Of a stretch of 64,000 nucleotides of DNA, positions 32,270 to 41,103 are shown piece after piece. A program made the translations under genes and the position numbers. The notes under the pieces were generated by a model. The model worked only from the letters and a program-made list of their open reading frames with translations, searched no databases and had not been told where the DNA came from. Each line of letters opens with the position of its first letter. Position 1 is the first letter of the stretch. Source of the DNA: Gemmatimonadota bacterium (GTDB taxonomy: Bacteria; Gemmatimonadota; Gemmatimonadetes; Longimicrobiales; Gaopeijiaceae); assembly GCA_022823365.1 (NCBI GenBank), contig JAJDXG010000045.1, positions 156,486-220,485 on the forward strand, given 5' to 3'.

Positions 32270-34310
32270 AACTCACTTGTCGCAGCAGCAGATTCCCCGT
32301 TTCGTCGACCTGCGCGCGCCACCCGGACGGAATCCAGGTGGTCGAGCTGTACTCCAGGACGAGGCCCGGACCCGGTAGCGCGTGTCCGGCGCGCAGGTCG
32401 CGCCGCCACCAGCAGGCAGCGTCCCGCAGGCGGCCGCCGGCGTGCACCCGGGCGGTGCGGGCGGGCGGGGTGGCCTCGGTGGCGGGCTCGAGCGCGGGGG
32501 GGTCCAGGGACAGGCCGGGGGCCCGGGTGACGACCCGCAGCGTCACCGCCTCCACGCGGGCGTCGTCCTGGCGGTAGCCGTACCGCTGCGCGTGGGCCTG
32601 GTGGAATCGTTCCACCCAGCCGTCCGCGAGCACCGGGAGCTCGTAGCTCTGGCCGAGGTAGCGGGCGTCCACCCAGCGCTCCACGGCCAGCGACGCGCGG
32701 CCATGGCCTTCTTCGGCCATGCGGGTGGTCGCGGTCTCCTCCAGCTCGGCGAACACCTCGCCGAGCTGGGCGTCGCAGGCGGCGTCATCGTGGGCGACGA
32801 GCACCGTGCGCGAGACCTCCTTGGTGACCGGCGCGGCCAGCATGCCGTAGGCGGACAGAAGTCCCGGGTCGGGCGGGATCATCGCGCCGGCGGCGCCCAG
32901 GCGCTCGCTCAGCTCCGCCACGTGGAGACCCCCCGCCCCCCCGAACGCGACCACCACGAAGGCGGCCGGGTCGTGGCCGCGCTCCACCGAGATGACGCGC
33001 AGCGCCCGCTCCATCGAACTGTTGACCACGGCCAGGATGCCGACCGCCGCGTCCTCCATGGTTGAGCCCAGGCGGCCGGCCAGCTCCGCCAGGGGCTTCT
33101 CGACGGCTCCCCGGTCGAGGGTCGCGCTCCCGCCCAGGAAGCCGTCGGCGGGCAGGCGGCCCAGCCACACGTGGGCGTCGGTGACGGTCAGCCCCCCGCC
33201 CCCGCGGCCGTAGCAGATCGGCCCCGGCGCCGCGCCCGCGCTCTGGGGACCCACCCGAAGGGCGCCGCCGGGGTCCACGCGGGCGAGCGAGCCGCCGCCC
33301 GCCCCCACCGTATGGATGTCGATCACCGGGATGGCGGCCGGCTGCCCTCCGATCGTGAATTCCCGGGTCCGCAACGGCCGTCCCGGACAGAGCGACACGT
33401 CCGTGGAGGTGCCACCCATGTCGAAGGTGACGATGTCCCGGAAACCCGCCCGCCGCGCCCAGGCGAGCGCCCCCACCACCCCGCCCGCCGGGCCCGACAG
33501 GACGGTGTGGACCGGCTCCTCGCGCGCCCGCGCTACCGGCAGCGCCCCCCCGTTCGAACCCATGATGCGGATGGCGCGCGCGCCCGCCTCCTCCTCCAGC
33601 CGCCCCAGGTAGCCCGACACCACCGGCGCGATGTAGGCGTTCACGACCGTGGTCGAGGTGCGTTCGTATTCGCGGTATTCGGGCAGGATCTCCGAGGACA
33701 CCGACACCAGGTGGCCCGCCGCCCGCAGCCGATCCGCCACCGCGGCCTCGTGCGCGGGATCGGCGTAGGCATGCAGCAGCGCCACCGCCCACGCCTCCGC
33801 CTCACGGGCCGTGAGCGCCTCCACCTCCGCCGGATCGAGCGGCTCGATCTCCTCCCCCTGCGGCCCCAGCCGCCCGCGGATGCCCACCCGGTCGGCGCGT
33901 GCCACCAGCGGCGGCGGCCGGTGTCCGGCCAGGGCGTAGAGCTGCGGGCGGTTCTGGCGCCCGATCTCGATCACGTCCTCGAAGCCCCGGTTGGTCACCA
34001 GCACGACGCGCGCGCCCTTTCGCTCGAGCAGGGCGTTGGTCCCGACGGTCGAGCCGTGCACCATCAGGAAGGGTCCGTCTTCGTCCATCAGCCGCCGCAC
34101 CCCCGCCAACACCGCCTCGGAGGGGTCCGCCGGGGTGGAGGGGAGCTTAAGGGTGGAAACCTGCCCGCCGCGGTAGAGCACGAAGTCGGTGAAGGTCCCG
34201 CCCGTGTCCACCGCCAGCACCGGGAGGCCGGACAGCCCGTCCGGCGCCCCCTCGTGGCCGGAGATCTCGCCAGCCGACACCGATGGTCCCTCCAGGGTGT
34301 TGCTAGGCAT
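32268..34310 (-). CDS. Hydantoinase A / 5-oxoprolinase-type protein
   Basis: A 680-residue protein of the HyuA/OplA-type ATPase family. The N-terminal ASKHA-like phosphate-binding motif LAVDTGGTFTDFVLYRGG is followed by VHGSTVGTNALLERKGARV, the central FDMGGTSTDVSLC and VAFGGAGGLH. The family hydrolyses cyclic amides such as hydantoins and 5-oxoproline using ATP, normally together with a HyuB subunit; no hyuB is present in this window. The start at 34310 lies close to the divergent trpE start, and a longer upstream frame is rejected because it would overlap trpE. Confidence 0.9.
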   Translation of the reverse strand: MPSNTLEGPSVSAGEISGHEGAPDGLSGLPVLAVDTGGTFTDFVLYRGGQVSTLKLPSTPADPSEAVLAGVRRLMDEDGPFLMVHGSTVGTNALLERKGARVVLVTNRGFEDVIEIGRQNRPQLYALAGHRPPPLVARADRVGIRGRLGPQGEEIEPLDPAEVEALTAREAEAWAVALLHAYADPAHEAAVADRLRAAGHLVSVSSEILPEYREYERTSTTVVNAYIAPVVSGYLGRLEEEAGARAIRIMGSNGGALPVARAREEPVHTVLSGPAGGVVGALAWARRAGFRDIVTFDMGGTSTDVSLCPGRPLRTREFTIGGQPAAIPVIDIHTVGAGGGSLARVDPGGALRVGPQSAGAAPGPICYGRGGGGLTVTDAHVWLGRLPADGFLGGSATLDRGAVEKPLAELAGRLGSTMEDAAVGILAVVNSSMERALRVISVERGHDPAAFVVVAFGGAGGLHVAELSERLGAAGAMIPPDPGLLSAYGMLAAPVTKEVSRTVLVAHDDAACDAQLGEVFAELEETATTRMAEEGHGRASLAVERWVDARYLGQSYELPVLADGWVERFHQAHAQRYGYRQDDARVEAVTLRVVTRAPGLSLDPPALEPATEATPPARTARVHAGGRLRDAACWWRRDLRAGHALPGPGLVLEYSSTTWIPSGWRAQVDETGNLLLRQVS

Positions 34311-34335
34311 GGGCCGGCGCGTCAGCTTCGGTCGC

Positions 34336-35844
34336 ATGAATCCTGGCCTTTCCTTCGAGCGCTTCCGCGACCTCGCCCGGTCCAGCCGTCTGGTGCCGGT
34401 GTGGGCGGAGCTGCTCTTCGATGTGGATACGGCGGTCACCGCCTACGCGCGGCTTGTGCGCCCGCCCTGGGGTTTCCTGCTGGAGTCGGTGGTGGGAGGC
34501 GAGCGCTGGGCGCGCTACAGCTTCCTGGGGACGGATCCGGCGGCGGCCTGGCGCCTCCACGGCGGCAGGGCCACCTGGTGGACGCGCGACGGTGGGTGGC
34601 AGCCGATCGACGCCGACGACCCCCTCGCCGACCTTTCCCGGCGGCTCGCGGCGTACCAGCCCGCCGATGTCCCGGAACTCCCCCGCTTCTGGGGAGGCGC
34701 CGTCGGCTATCTGGGATACGACGTGGTGCGCCAGCTGGAGCGGCTGCCCGACGCCCCTCCGGACGGTCTCGACATCCCGGACGCGGTGTTCATGTTCACC
34801 GACGTCGTGCTCGCCATCGACAACCTGCTGGGGCGGGCGAACGTCATCGCCGCCGTCCTGGTCGAACCCGGGCTGGGCGAGGAGGAGTTGCGCGCCCGCT
34901 ACGAGCACGGGCTCCGCAAGGTCGCCGCCGTCATCCACTCGCTGCGCACGGCCCCCGCGCCCCCTCCCATGGAGCTGCTGCCCGAACCCGCCGCCGATCC
35001 CGGGTTCGAAAGCAGCATGAGCCGCCGGGAGTTCGAGAGCGCCGTACAGACCATCCGCGACTACATCTTCGCCGGCGACGCCTTCCAGGTGGTGCTCAGC
35101 CAGCGGCTCGAGATGTCGCTCGCGGGGTCGCCCTTCGAGCTCTACCGGGTGCTCCGCACCCTCAATCCCTCGCCCTACCTGTACTTCGTCGAGCTGGACG
35201 GCGTGACCCTGGTGGGCAGCTCGCCGGAGCTGCTGGTGCGGGTGGAGGACGGCGTCGTGACCGTGCGCCCCATCGCCGGGACGCGCCCGCGGGGCGCCAC
35301 CCCCGAGGAGGACGCCCGGCTGGCCGCCGAACTGGCCGCGGACGAGAAGGAGCTGGCCGAGCACCGCATGCTCGTCGACCTGGGACGCAACGACGTCGGC
35401 CGGGTGGCGCGCTCCGGCACCGTGCGGGTCTCGGAGCTGATGGCGGTCGAGCGCTACTCGCACGTCATGCACATCGTCAGCCGGGTGGAGGGAGACCTCC
35501 GGGAAGGGCTCACGGCGCTGGACGCGCTCCTGGCCGGCTTCCCGGCGGGAACGCTCTCGGGAGCGCCCAAGGTGCGCGCCATGGAGATCATCGACGAGCT
35601 GGAGCCCGTGCGCCGGGGTCCCTACGGCGGCGCCGTTGGCTATCTCGCCTACGGGGGCAGGACCATGGACACCGCCATCGCCATCCGCACGCTGCTGGCG
35701 ACGCGCGGGAAGGCCTACGTGCAGGCGGGGGCCGGGGTGGTGGCGGACTCCGATCCCGCCGCCGAGTACGAGGAGACCCTCAACAAGGCGCGGGCGCTGC
35801 TCAGGGCGGGAACGATGATATCGGGGGCGGATTCGGACGGCTGA
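34336..35844 (+). CDS. trpE: Anthranilate synthase component I
   Basis: A 502-residue chorismate-using enzyme catalysing the first step of tryptophan synthesis with a TrpG glutaminase. Conserved segments are FWGGAVGYLGYD, SRREFESAVQTIRDYIFAGD, QVVLSQRLEM, LNPSPYLYFVEL, PIAGTRPRGATPEED, HRMLVDLGRNDVGRV and GTLSGAPKVRAMEIIDELEP. The length fits TrpE rather than the shorter PabB. No trpG or other trp gene is adjacent, and no leader peptide or attenuator is apparent. An ATG at 34309, on the same CATG palindrome that carries the divergent gene's start, is a possible alternative start adding 9 residues. Confidence 0.94.
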   Translation: MNPGLSFERFRDLARSSRLVPVWAELLFDVDTAVTAYARLVRPPWGFLLESVVGGERWARYSFLGTDPAAAWRLHGGRATWWTRDGGWQPIDADDPLADLSRRLAAYQPADVPELPRFWGGAVGYLGYDVVRQLERLPDAPPDGLDIPDAVFMFTDVVLAIDNLLGRANVIAAVLVEPGLGEEELRARYEHGLRKVAAVIHSLRTAPAPPPMELLPEPAADPGFESSMSRREFESAVQTIRDYIFAGDAFQVVLSQRLEMSLAGSPFELYRVLRTLNPSPYLYFVELDGVTLVGSSPELLVRVEDGVVTVRPIAGTRPRGATPEEDARLAAELAADEKELAEHRMLVDLGRNDVGRVARSGTVRVSELMAVERYSHVMHIVSRVEGDLREGLTALDALLAGFPAGTLSGAPKVRAMEIIDELEPVRRGPYGGAVGYLAYGGRTMDTAIAIRTLLATRGKAYVQAGAGVVADSDPAAEYEETLNKARALLRAGTMISGADSDG

Positions 35845-35921
35845 GCCGTTCCCCGCACCTGTCCGGCACGCCCCCATCCCGATGGAGCCCGGCCGCATTC
35901 GGGCGCGCACGCCGCGCCTGC

Positions 35922-37301
35922 TCAGGCCGCGAAGGCGCCGCTCCCCAGCTCCTCCAGCAGCGCGGCGAGGGCGACGATGCCCTTGTCGAAGTTCTCCAGC
36001 GGGAACCACTCGTCCGGAGCGTGCATGTTGGCCCCGGGGAGCGCGAACCCCAGAAGGAGCACCGGCGCCTCCAGGATGCGCTCGAACTCGCCCACGATGG
36101 GAATCGAACCCCCCTCCCCGGTGAGCACCGGCCGCCGGCCGAACGAGCGCGCCAGCGCCCGGCTGGCGGCATCGATCAATCCGCCGGACACCTGTCCGCG
36201 CCAGGGCATCCCGCCGTGCAGTTCCTCGATCTCGACCCGGACTTCCGGGGGCGCCACCCGCGCGATGTGGGCCCGCAGGAGCTTCGCCACCCGTGCCGGA
36301 TCCTGGTCCGGAACCAGCCGGAAGCTGACCTTGGCCATGGAGTGCGCCGGGAGCACCGTCTTGGCGCCCTCGCCGGTGTAGCCGGAGAGGAGGCCGTTCA
36401 CCTCGCAGGTGGGCCGGATCCAGAGGCGTTCCAGGGTCGAGTACCCCGCCTCGCCGGACAACGCGGCCACACCCACCCCATCGCGGAACTCCTCGTCGTC
36501 GAACGGCAGTGCGCGAATCTCGGCGCGGGTCTCGTCGCCCCAGTCCACGACGTCGTCGTAGAATCCCGAGATCGCGATGCGGCCGTTTTCGTCGTGCAGC
36601 GTTCCCAGGATGCGGGCCAGCGCCATCGCCGGGTTGACCACCCCGCCCCCGTAGCTGCCCGAGTGCAGATCGCTCGCGGGCCCGTGCACGGTGATCTCGA
36701 AGTAGGCCAGGCCGCGGAGCGAGAAGAGCACCGAGGGCAGGCCGGGCGCGAACATCGCGGAATCGGAGATCACCACCACGTCGCACGCCAGCCGCTCGGA
36801 GTGCGCCTCCACGAACGGGATGAGGTTGGGCGAGCCGATCTCCTCCTCTCCCTCGGCCAGCACGATCAGGTTGACCGGCAGCCGCCCGTCCGCGGCCAGC
36901 AGCGACTCCGCGGCCTTTACGTGCAGGAAGAGCTGCCCCTTGTCGTCGGCGGATCCGCGCGCGTAGATGCGTCCGTCGCGCACGTCGGGTTCGAAGGCGG
37001 GCGCCGTCCACAACTCCAGGGGCTCGGCGGGCTGGACGTCGTAGTGACCGTACACCAGCACGGTGGGAGCGTCGTCCCCCGCCCCGCGCCACTCGCCGAG
37101 CACCACCGGGTGGCGTGGCGTCTCCAGAATCTCGGCCTCCAGGCCGATGTCCCTCATGCGGTCGCGCAGCCAGCCGGCAGCGTGCCGCGTGTCTCCGTTG
37201 TGTTCGGACTTGGCGCTGATGGAGGGGATGCGCAGGAAGTCGAAGAGCTCCGCCAGAAACCGGTCCAGGTTGGCGGCGGTGAACTGCTCCGCAGGCGTCA
37301 C
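35922..37301 (-). CDS. M20-family dipeptidase/metallopeptidase
   Basis: A 459-residue zinc peptidase of the M20/CNDP-like dipeptidase group. Metal and catalytic motifs are visible in order: YGHYDVQP, GSADDKGQ, LAEGEEEIGS, a lid-domain DLHSGSYGG and HAPDEWFP near the C-terminus. No signal peptide is seen, so it is cytoplasmic and probably cleaves imported dipeptides. The GTG start overlaps the stop of the upstream YeaQ-like gene (GTGA). Confidence 0.92.
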   Translation of the reverse strand: MTPAEQFTAANLDRFLAELFDFLRIPSISAKSEHNGDTRHAAGWLRDRMRDIGLEAEILETPRHPVVLGEWRGAGDDAPTVLVYGHYDVQPAEPLELWTAPAFEPDVRDGRIYARGSADDKGQLFLHVKAAESLLAADGRLPVNLIVLAEGEEEIGSPNLIPFVEAHSERLACDVVVISDSAMFAPGLPSVLFSLRGLAYFEITVHGPASDLHSGSYGGGVVNPAMALARILGTLHDENGRIAISGFYDDVVDWGDETRAEIRALPFDDEEFRDGVGVAALSGEAGYSTLERLWIRPTCEVNGLLSGYTGEGAKTVLPAHSMAKVSFRLVPDQDPARVAKLLRAHIARVAPPEVRVEIEELHGGMPWRGQVSGGLIDAASRALARSFGRRPVLTGEGGSIPIVGEFERILEAPVLLLGFALPGANMHAPDEWFPLENFDKGIVALAALLEELGSGAFAA

Positions 37302-37576
37302 ATCCACCCCCGGATGCCCCAGCGGTAGGTCCAGGACATGAGCGCCGCGAGCACGACCGCGCCGATCATCCCTCCCGCGCTGAGCGCCACGGGATCGTCG
37401 AACTCGAGGATGCCCACGCCCAGCATGCCGCCGATGACCGCGCCGAAGGCTCCGAAGACCGCCAGCAGCCAGGTGTGGCCCGCGCTTTCCTCGGGCCGTT
37501 TCACCACCACCTTCATCATCAGCCCGATGAAGGCACCGATGACGATCCACACGCCGACGCCGATCCAGTTTTCCAT
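37298..37576 (-). CDS. YeaQ/GlsB-type small membrane protein
   Basis: A 92-residue protein with three hydrophobic helices and glycine-rich turns (IVIGAFIGLMMKVVV, WLLAVFGAFGAVIGGMLGVG, GGMIGAVVLAALMSW). The pattern is that of the transglycosylase-associated/GlsB/YeaQ/YmgE family, often stress-induced and without proven enzymatic activity. It precedes the M20 peptidase with a 4-base overlap and follows the PspA-like gene by 139 bp. Confidence 0.78.
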   Translation of the reverse strand: MENWIGVGVWIVIGAFIGLMMKVVVKRPEESAGHTWLLAVFGAFGAVIGGMLGVGILEFDDPVALSAGGMIGAVVLAALMSWTYRWGIRGWM

Positions 37577-37715
37577 GGCGTTATCCCGAACCTCGTTGAG
37601 GGAGTCCGTCGAGCGGCGAAAATCTACCCGCGCGCGGAGCGGGAAGCCACCCCGGGGACCCGCCGCCGGCCACCGCGAACCCGTGCGCGGCCGGCTCGTG
37701 CGCCCCGGCGCCGAT

Positions 37716-38348
37716 CTACCGCTTGCCCATCCGGCGCTTCAGTTCCTCGAGGCGATCCTCCAGGTTCTCCTCCCTCGTGGGCCCGGATTCGAATTCCCGG
37801 TCGAAGGCGGCGGTGGCTTCGGCCTCGGACTCGGTGCCGGAGACCTTCTCTCCCATGCGGTCGAAATCGCGGAAGAGGTCGTCGGCCCTGCCCAGGGTCT
37901 CGCGCGCCTCCGTCCGCCCTGCGGTGGCGCCGAGGGCCTCGCTCTTCTGACGCGCGGCCTTGATCTGCTCCAGCATCTCGTCCACGTCGCTCCGGCACAC
38001 CGTGAGCTCGCGCAGAATCGCCTCCGCCTTGCCCTCGAGCACCTGCGCGCGCTCCTCGTGCCTTACTGCGAATTCCTCCGCGACGCGGACGGTTTCCTCA
38101 TCGCCGATACGCTCGGCCTGCTGCTGGCGGCGGCGGCAGACTTCGGCCTGCTCCGACTCGCGCTGCGCGCGGGCCCGGGCCGCGGCCAGGTCTTTCTCCA
38201 GCCTGGAGACGTACGCCTTGGCGTCGGTGGCTTCGCGGTACATGCCCGCGAGCAGGCCATCCACCGTCTCGGGGATCTGGTCGCGATTGAGCTCGGTCTT
38301 GAAGTTTTCGACGGCTTCCCGGAACGCGGCTCGTAGCTTGGCGAACAT
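37716..38348 (-). CDS. PspA/IM30-like coiled-coil protein
   Basis: A 210-residue highly charged helical protein. It begins MFAKLRAAFREAVENFKTEL and continues through long heptad-rich segments (KAYVSRLEKDLAAARARAQRE, ERAQVLEGKAEAILREL, MLEQIKAARQKSEALGA), the layout of PspA/IM30 (ESCRT-III-like) membrane-protecting proteins. Length matches. It lies 23 bp after an ECF sigma factor gene, which fits envelope-stress induction. Sequence identity to PspA is not strong, so a generic coiled-coil protein remains possible. Confidence 0.7.
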   Translation of the reverse strand: MFAKLRAAFREAVENFKTELNRDQIPETVDGLLAGMYREATDAKAYVSRLEKDLAAARARAQRESEQAEVCRRRQQQAERIGDEETVRVAEEFAVRHEERAQVLEGKAEAILRELTVCRSDVDEMLEQIKAARQKSEALGATAGRTEARETLGRADDLFRDFDRMGEKVSGTESEAEATAAFDREFESGPTREENLEDRLEELKRRMGKR

Positions 38349-38371
38349 GTGACGGGCGCGGCGGGCGCCGC

Positions 38372-38998
38372 TCAGTTCAGGTAGGGTTCGATGCGCTGGG
38401 CGAAGGAGTTGCGGGCCCGGTGCAGGCGGCTCTTCACGGTGCCCAGGTTCACGCCGGTGATCTCCGCGATCTCGTCGTAGCTCTTGCCGTCGAGTTCGCG
38501 CAGGCGGAAGACCATCCGGTGATGCTCGGGCAACTGGGCCACCGTGTCCTCGACGAGCCTCTTCAGGAAGCGCTTGCGATAGAGCCCGTCCGGGGACATG
38601 GAGGAATCCTCGAACTGGAGGGGCCGGGGATCGTCTTCCCACCGGCTGCGCAGCACCTGGAAGAGCACCACGGGGCTCCGTGACCGGTTGCGCAGCTCGT
38701 TCTTGGAGAGATTGCTCGCGATCGTGTAGATCCAGGTGGAGAACTTCTTGCTGGTGTCGAAGCGCTCGAGGTGCCGGGCCACCCGGATGAAGGCCTCCTG
38801 GGTGAGATCCTGCGCGCGGTCGGCGTCCCCCGTCTTGCGGACGATGAAATGGACGAGGCGCTCGCGGTACCGGTTGAAGAGCCTGGTGAAGGCCCCGCGG
38901 CGGTCGTTCAGGTGCGACACCACCAGCTCCTCGTCGCTCATGCAGTCGAGCGGGAGTCTGGAGAGCAGGTCCGGTTCGCGCAGTTTCGACTCCGCCAT
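38372..38998 (-). CDS. RNA polymerase ECF-type sigma factor
   Basis: A 208-residue sigma-70 family protein with regions 2 and 4 only. Region 2 shows LFNRYRERLVHFIVRKTGD, DLTQEAFIRVARHL and FSTWIYTIASNLSKNELR; region 4 shows LPEHHRMVFRLRELDGKSYDEIAEITGVNLGTVKSRLHRAR (helix-turn-helix). AAGGAG lies just before the ATG at 38998. No anti-sigma factor is next to it; instead the PspA-like gene follows directly, so I infer control of an envelope-stress response. Confidence 0.92.
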   Translation of the reverse strand: MAESKLREPDLLSRLPLDCMSDEELVVSHLNDRRGAFTRLFNRYRERLVHFIVRKTGDADRAQDLTQEAFIRVARHLERFDTSKKFSTWIYTIASNLSKNELRNRSRSPVVLFQVLRSRWEDDPRPLQFEDSSMSPDGLYRKRFLKRLVEDTVAQLPEHHRMVFRLRELDGKSYDEIAEITGVNLGTVKSRLHRARNSFAQRIEPYLN

Positions 38999-39119
38999 CG
39001 GCTTCTCCTTCACACCTCCACCATACACCCCGTAACCCCGCGATCCCCGTGAGCCGTGCGGAAGCAATGCACGTCAGACCGATGCGCCGGCCTGCGGGAG
39101 CGCGGGTTCCCTGCCTCGG

Positions 39120-39148
39120 AATATGCCCGCTCGCCACGCGTTACTCAA
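39120..39148 (-). promoter_or_regulatory. Candidate promoter for the ECF sigma/PspA-like operon
   Basis: On the minus strand TTGAGT (39148-39143), a 17-base spacer and CATATT (39125-39120) match four of six consensus bases each. It would give a leader of about 115 bases. Confidence 0.35.
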
Positions 39149-39231
39149 GTGTGACACGGCACCTGAAGCAATCGCTCGACGGGACGGGAATCGCGCCCGC
39201 GGGCCATGGTCCCTCGCGGTCCCCGTGGACG

Positions 39232-40347
39232 TCAGACGGGACGCCGCTCCAGCGACAGCAGCGTGCCTCCCTCGGAGATGCCTTCGTAGAGAGCTTTTTC
39301 GGGCGCGGGTTGCCGGTCGCGGGAGGCGAGCGCCTCCTCCGCGCCCGCCGCGACCTCGTCGGTGACCAGTTCCTCGATCACCCGCAACTCGTCGGGATCC
39401 ACGCCCCGGGCCTCGAGATACGCTTCGAAGAGGCCCACCGGATCCCTGCGTCCCCACCGCTCGAACAGTTCCGGAGGGAAGGTCTCGCGGGCCTCGCGCT
39501 CGTCGTGGGTGGCGTGTCCGCCCATGCGGAAGGTGGAAGCGACGATGATGGCGGGACCATCGCCGGCCCGGCAGGCATCCGCGGCCATGCGCGTCACCGC
39601 ATACACGTCCAGGATGTTGTTGCCGTCGCAGCGCCAGCCCCGAACCCCGTACATCGCGGGCCAGGCCTCCAGGTCTCCGGCGCCGTGCTGCTCGAGCGGA
39701 GTGCCGAGCGCCACCTGGTTGTTCTGGATGATGAAGATGGCCGGAAGACGCTGGACGGCGGCGAGGTTCAGCCCCTCGTGGCACTCGCCGGTCTTGGTGG
39801 CGCCGTCGCCGATCCACGTGAGCGCGACCCGCTTCTGACCCAGGTTGCGGAAGGCCAGCGCCACGCCCGCCATCACGGGCACGTTGGTGCCCATGTGGCT
39901 GATGGGCTGGATGACGCCCTTGGCCAGCGCGCCGATGTGGAGGTCGCGCCCCCCGTTGGGCCCGTCCTCGGTCGCGAGGTAGCCGCGGAAGATGTCCGCC
40001 ACCGGCATCCCCATCATGTGGCACGCCCCCGCGTTGCGGATCATCGGGCTGACGATGTCGCGGGTGGGATCGAGCGCGCGCACGCTGCCGACGGTGACCG
40101 CCTCTTCACCGGTGGAGAGCCAGGCCTTGGAGATGACGCCCTGGCGCACCCAGCGCTTGAGCCCGATGTCGTGGAGGCGCGTCGTCAGCAGGTCGCGGTA
40201 GAAGGCGAGCAGGTCGTCCTCGGAGAGCTCGGCGACGAGCGCGGCGCGCGAGGGTTCGGTCAGCGTCCGCTCGAACGCGCGCACCAGCTCCGGGTCGGCT
40301 TCCCAGTCCTGGTACTCGGGCGGGTCGAAGGCGGGGTAGCGCTTCAT
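39232..40347 (-). CDS. 2-oxoacid (pyruvate or branched-chain) dehydrogenase E1 component, alpha subunit
   Basis: A 371-residue thiamine-diphosphate enzyme subunit. The ThDP motif GDGATKTGECHEGLNLA ... QNN is clear, as are RDIVSPMIRNAG and the phosphorylation-loop-like FRMGGHATHDE. It decarboxylates a 2-oxoacid as part of an alpha2beta2 E1. The beta subunit, E2 and E3 genes are all absent from this window, which is unusual because alpha and beta are normally adjacent. The ATG at 40347 gives a family-like N-terminus; the open frame upstream is a non-coding read-through. Confidence 0.9.
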   Translation of the reverse strand: MKRYPAFDPPEYQDWEADPELVRAFERTLTEPSRAALVAELSEDDLLAFYRDLLTTRLHDIGLKRWVRQGVISKAWLSTGEEAVTVGSVRALDPTRDIVSPMIRNAGACHMMGMPVADIFRGYLATEDGPNGGRDLHIGALAKGVIQPISHMGTNVPVMAGVALAFRNLGQKRVALTWIGDGATKTGECHEGLNLAAVQRLPAIFIIQNNQVALGTPLEQHGAGDLEAWPAMYGVRGWRCDGNNILDVYAVTRMAADACRAGDGPAIIVASTFRMGGHATHDEREARETFPPELFERWGRRDPVGLFEAYLEARGVDPDELRVIEELVTDEVAAGAEEALASRDRQPAPEKALYEGISEGGTLLSLERRPV

Positions 40348-40417
40348 GGGACGCCGGCCCCGGCCGGAGCGGCGGCGGCCCGGTCCGGGCGCCGCGATGC
40401 GACTGCGGGATGTCCGA

Positions 40418-40885
40418 TCATCGACCTGCCGTCGCTGCGCGATGAACCCGATACGTGCACATGTCCTGCACGACCCGGATCCCCCGGGCACGCGCTTCGG
40501 CCGCTGCCTCGTCGGCACGGATGTCCTGTTGCAGCCAGACCACCGGGCGCTCCGGGCGGGCGGCAGCCTCCGCCAGGTGGGTTCCCGCCTCCTCGGAGGG
40601 CCGGAAGACCACGACCATGTCCAGGGGCTCCGCGACCTCCGCGAGCGACTTCCGCGCGGGCTTTCCCAGGATGCGGTCCGCGAACGGGTTGACCGGCAGG
40701 ATGTCGTACCCCTTGGCCGCCAGGTACGACGGCACCCGCCGTGCCGCCTTGGCGGGATCCCGGGATATGCCCACGACCGCGATCGTCCTCACGGAGCGCA
40801 TGATGTCCAGCAGCTCCGCGGCATCCGGATTGTCCGGATCCGAGGACTCCTGGAGCAGGACATCGAGCGCGGTCAGGTTGGTCAT
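40418..40885 (-). CDS. CoA-binding domain protein (YccU-like)
   Basis: A 155-residue Rossmann-fold protein of the CoA-binding_2 family. Motifs are VRTIAVVGISRDPAKAARRV, VPSYLAAKGYDILPVNPFAD, LDMVVVFRPSEE and VWLQQDIRADEAAAEARARG. The family binds CoA without proven catalysis. It precedes the E1-alpha gene by 70 bp on the same strand and may be co-transcribed with it. Confidence 0.92.
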   Translation of the reverse strand: MTNLTALDVLLQESSDPDNPDAAELLDIMRSVRTIAVVGISRDPAKAARRVPSYLAAKGYDILPVNPFADRILGKPARKSLAEVAEPLDMVVVFRPSEEAGTHLAEAAARPERPVVWLQQDIRADEAAAEARARGIRVVQDMCTYRVHRAATAGR

Positions 40886-41103
40886 GATGGGGCATGGGGG
40901 TGGATCGCGCGCCCGTTCGGCATCGGCCGGCGGGCGCGCACCGGCGCCGGGCAGGGCGTCAGGATACTGGATGGGGACCGAGGGAGCAATGGTGCGCCGG
41001 GGCGGGCAACGGTTGCTCGCAGTTCGCCGCATCGCCATCATCCCGGGCGTCTGCATTCCGATCATCTTCGGGATGCGTGGTTTCGGAAGGAGGCCATCTG
41101 GGT

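Noticed and set aside
33171-37328. A 1385-codon open frame on the plus strand
   Set aside because: It runs across parts of the hydantoinase gene, trpE (in another frame) and the M20 peptidase gene, and shows no domain signal, so it is a shadow.
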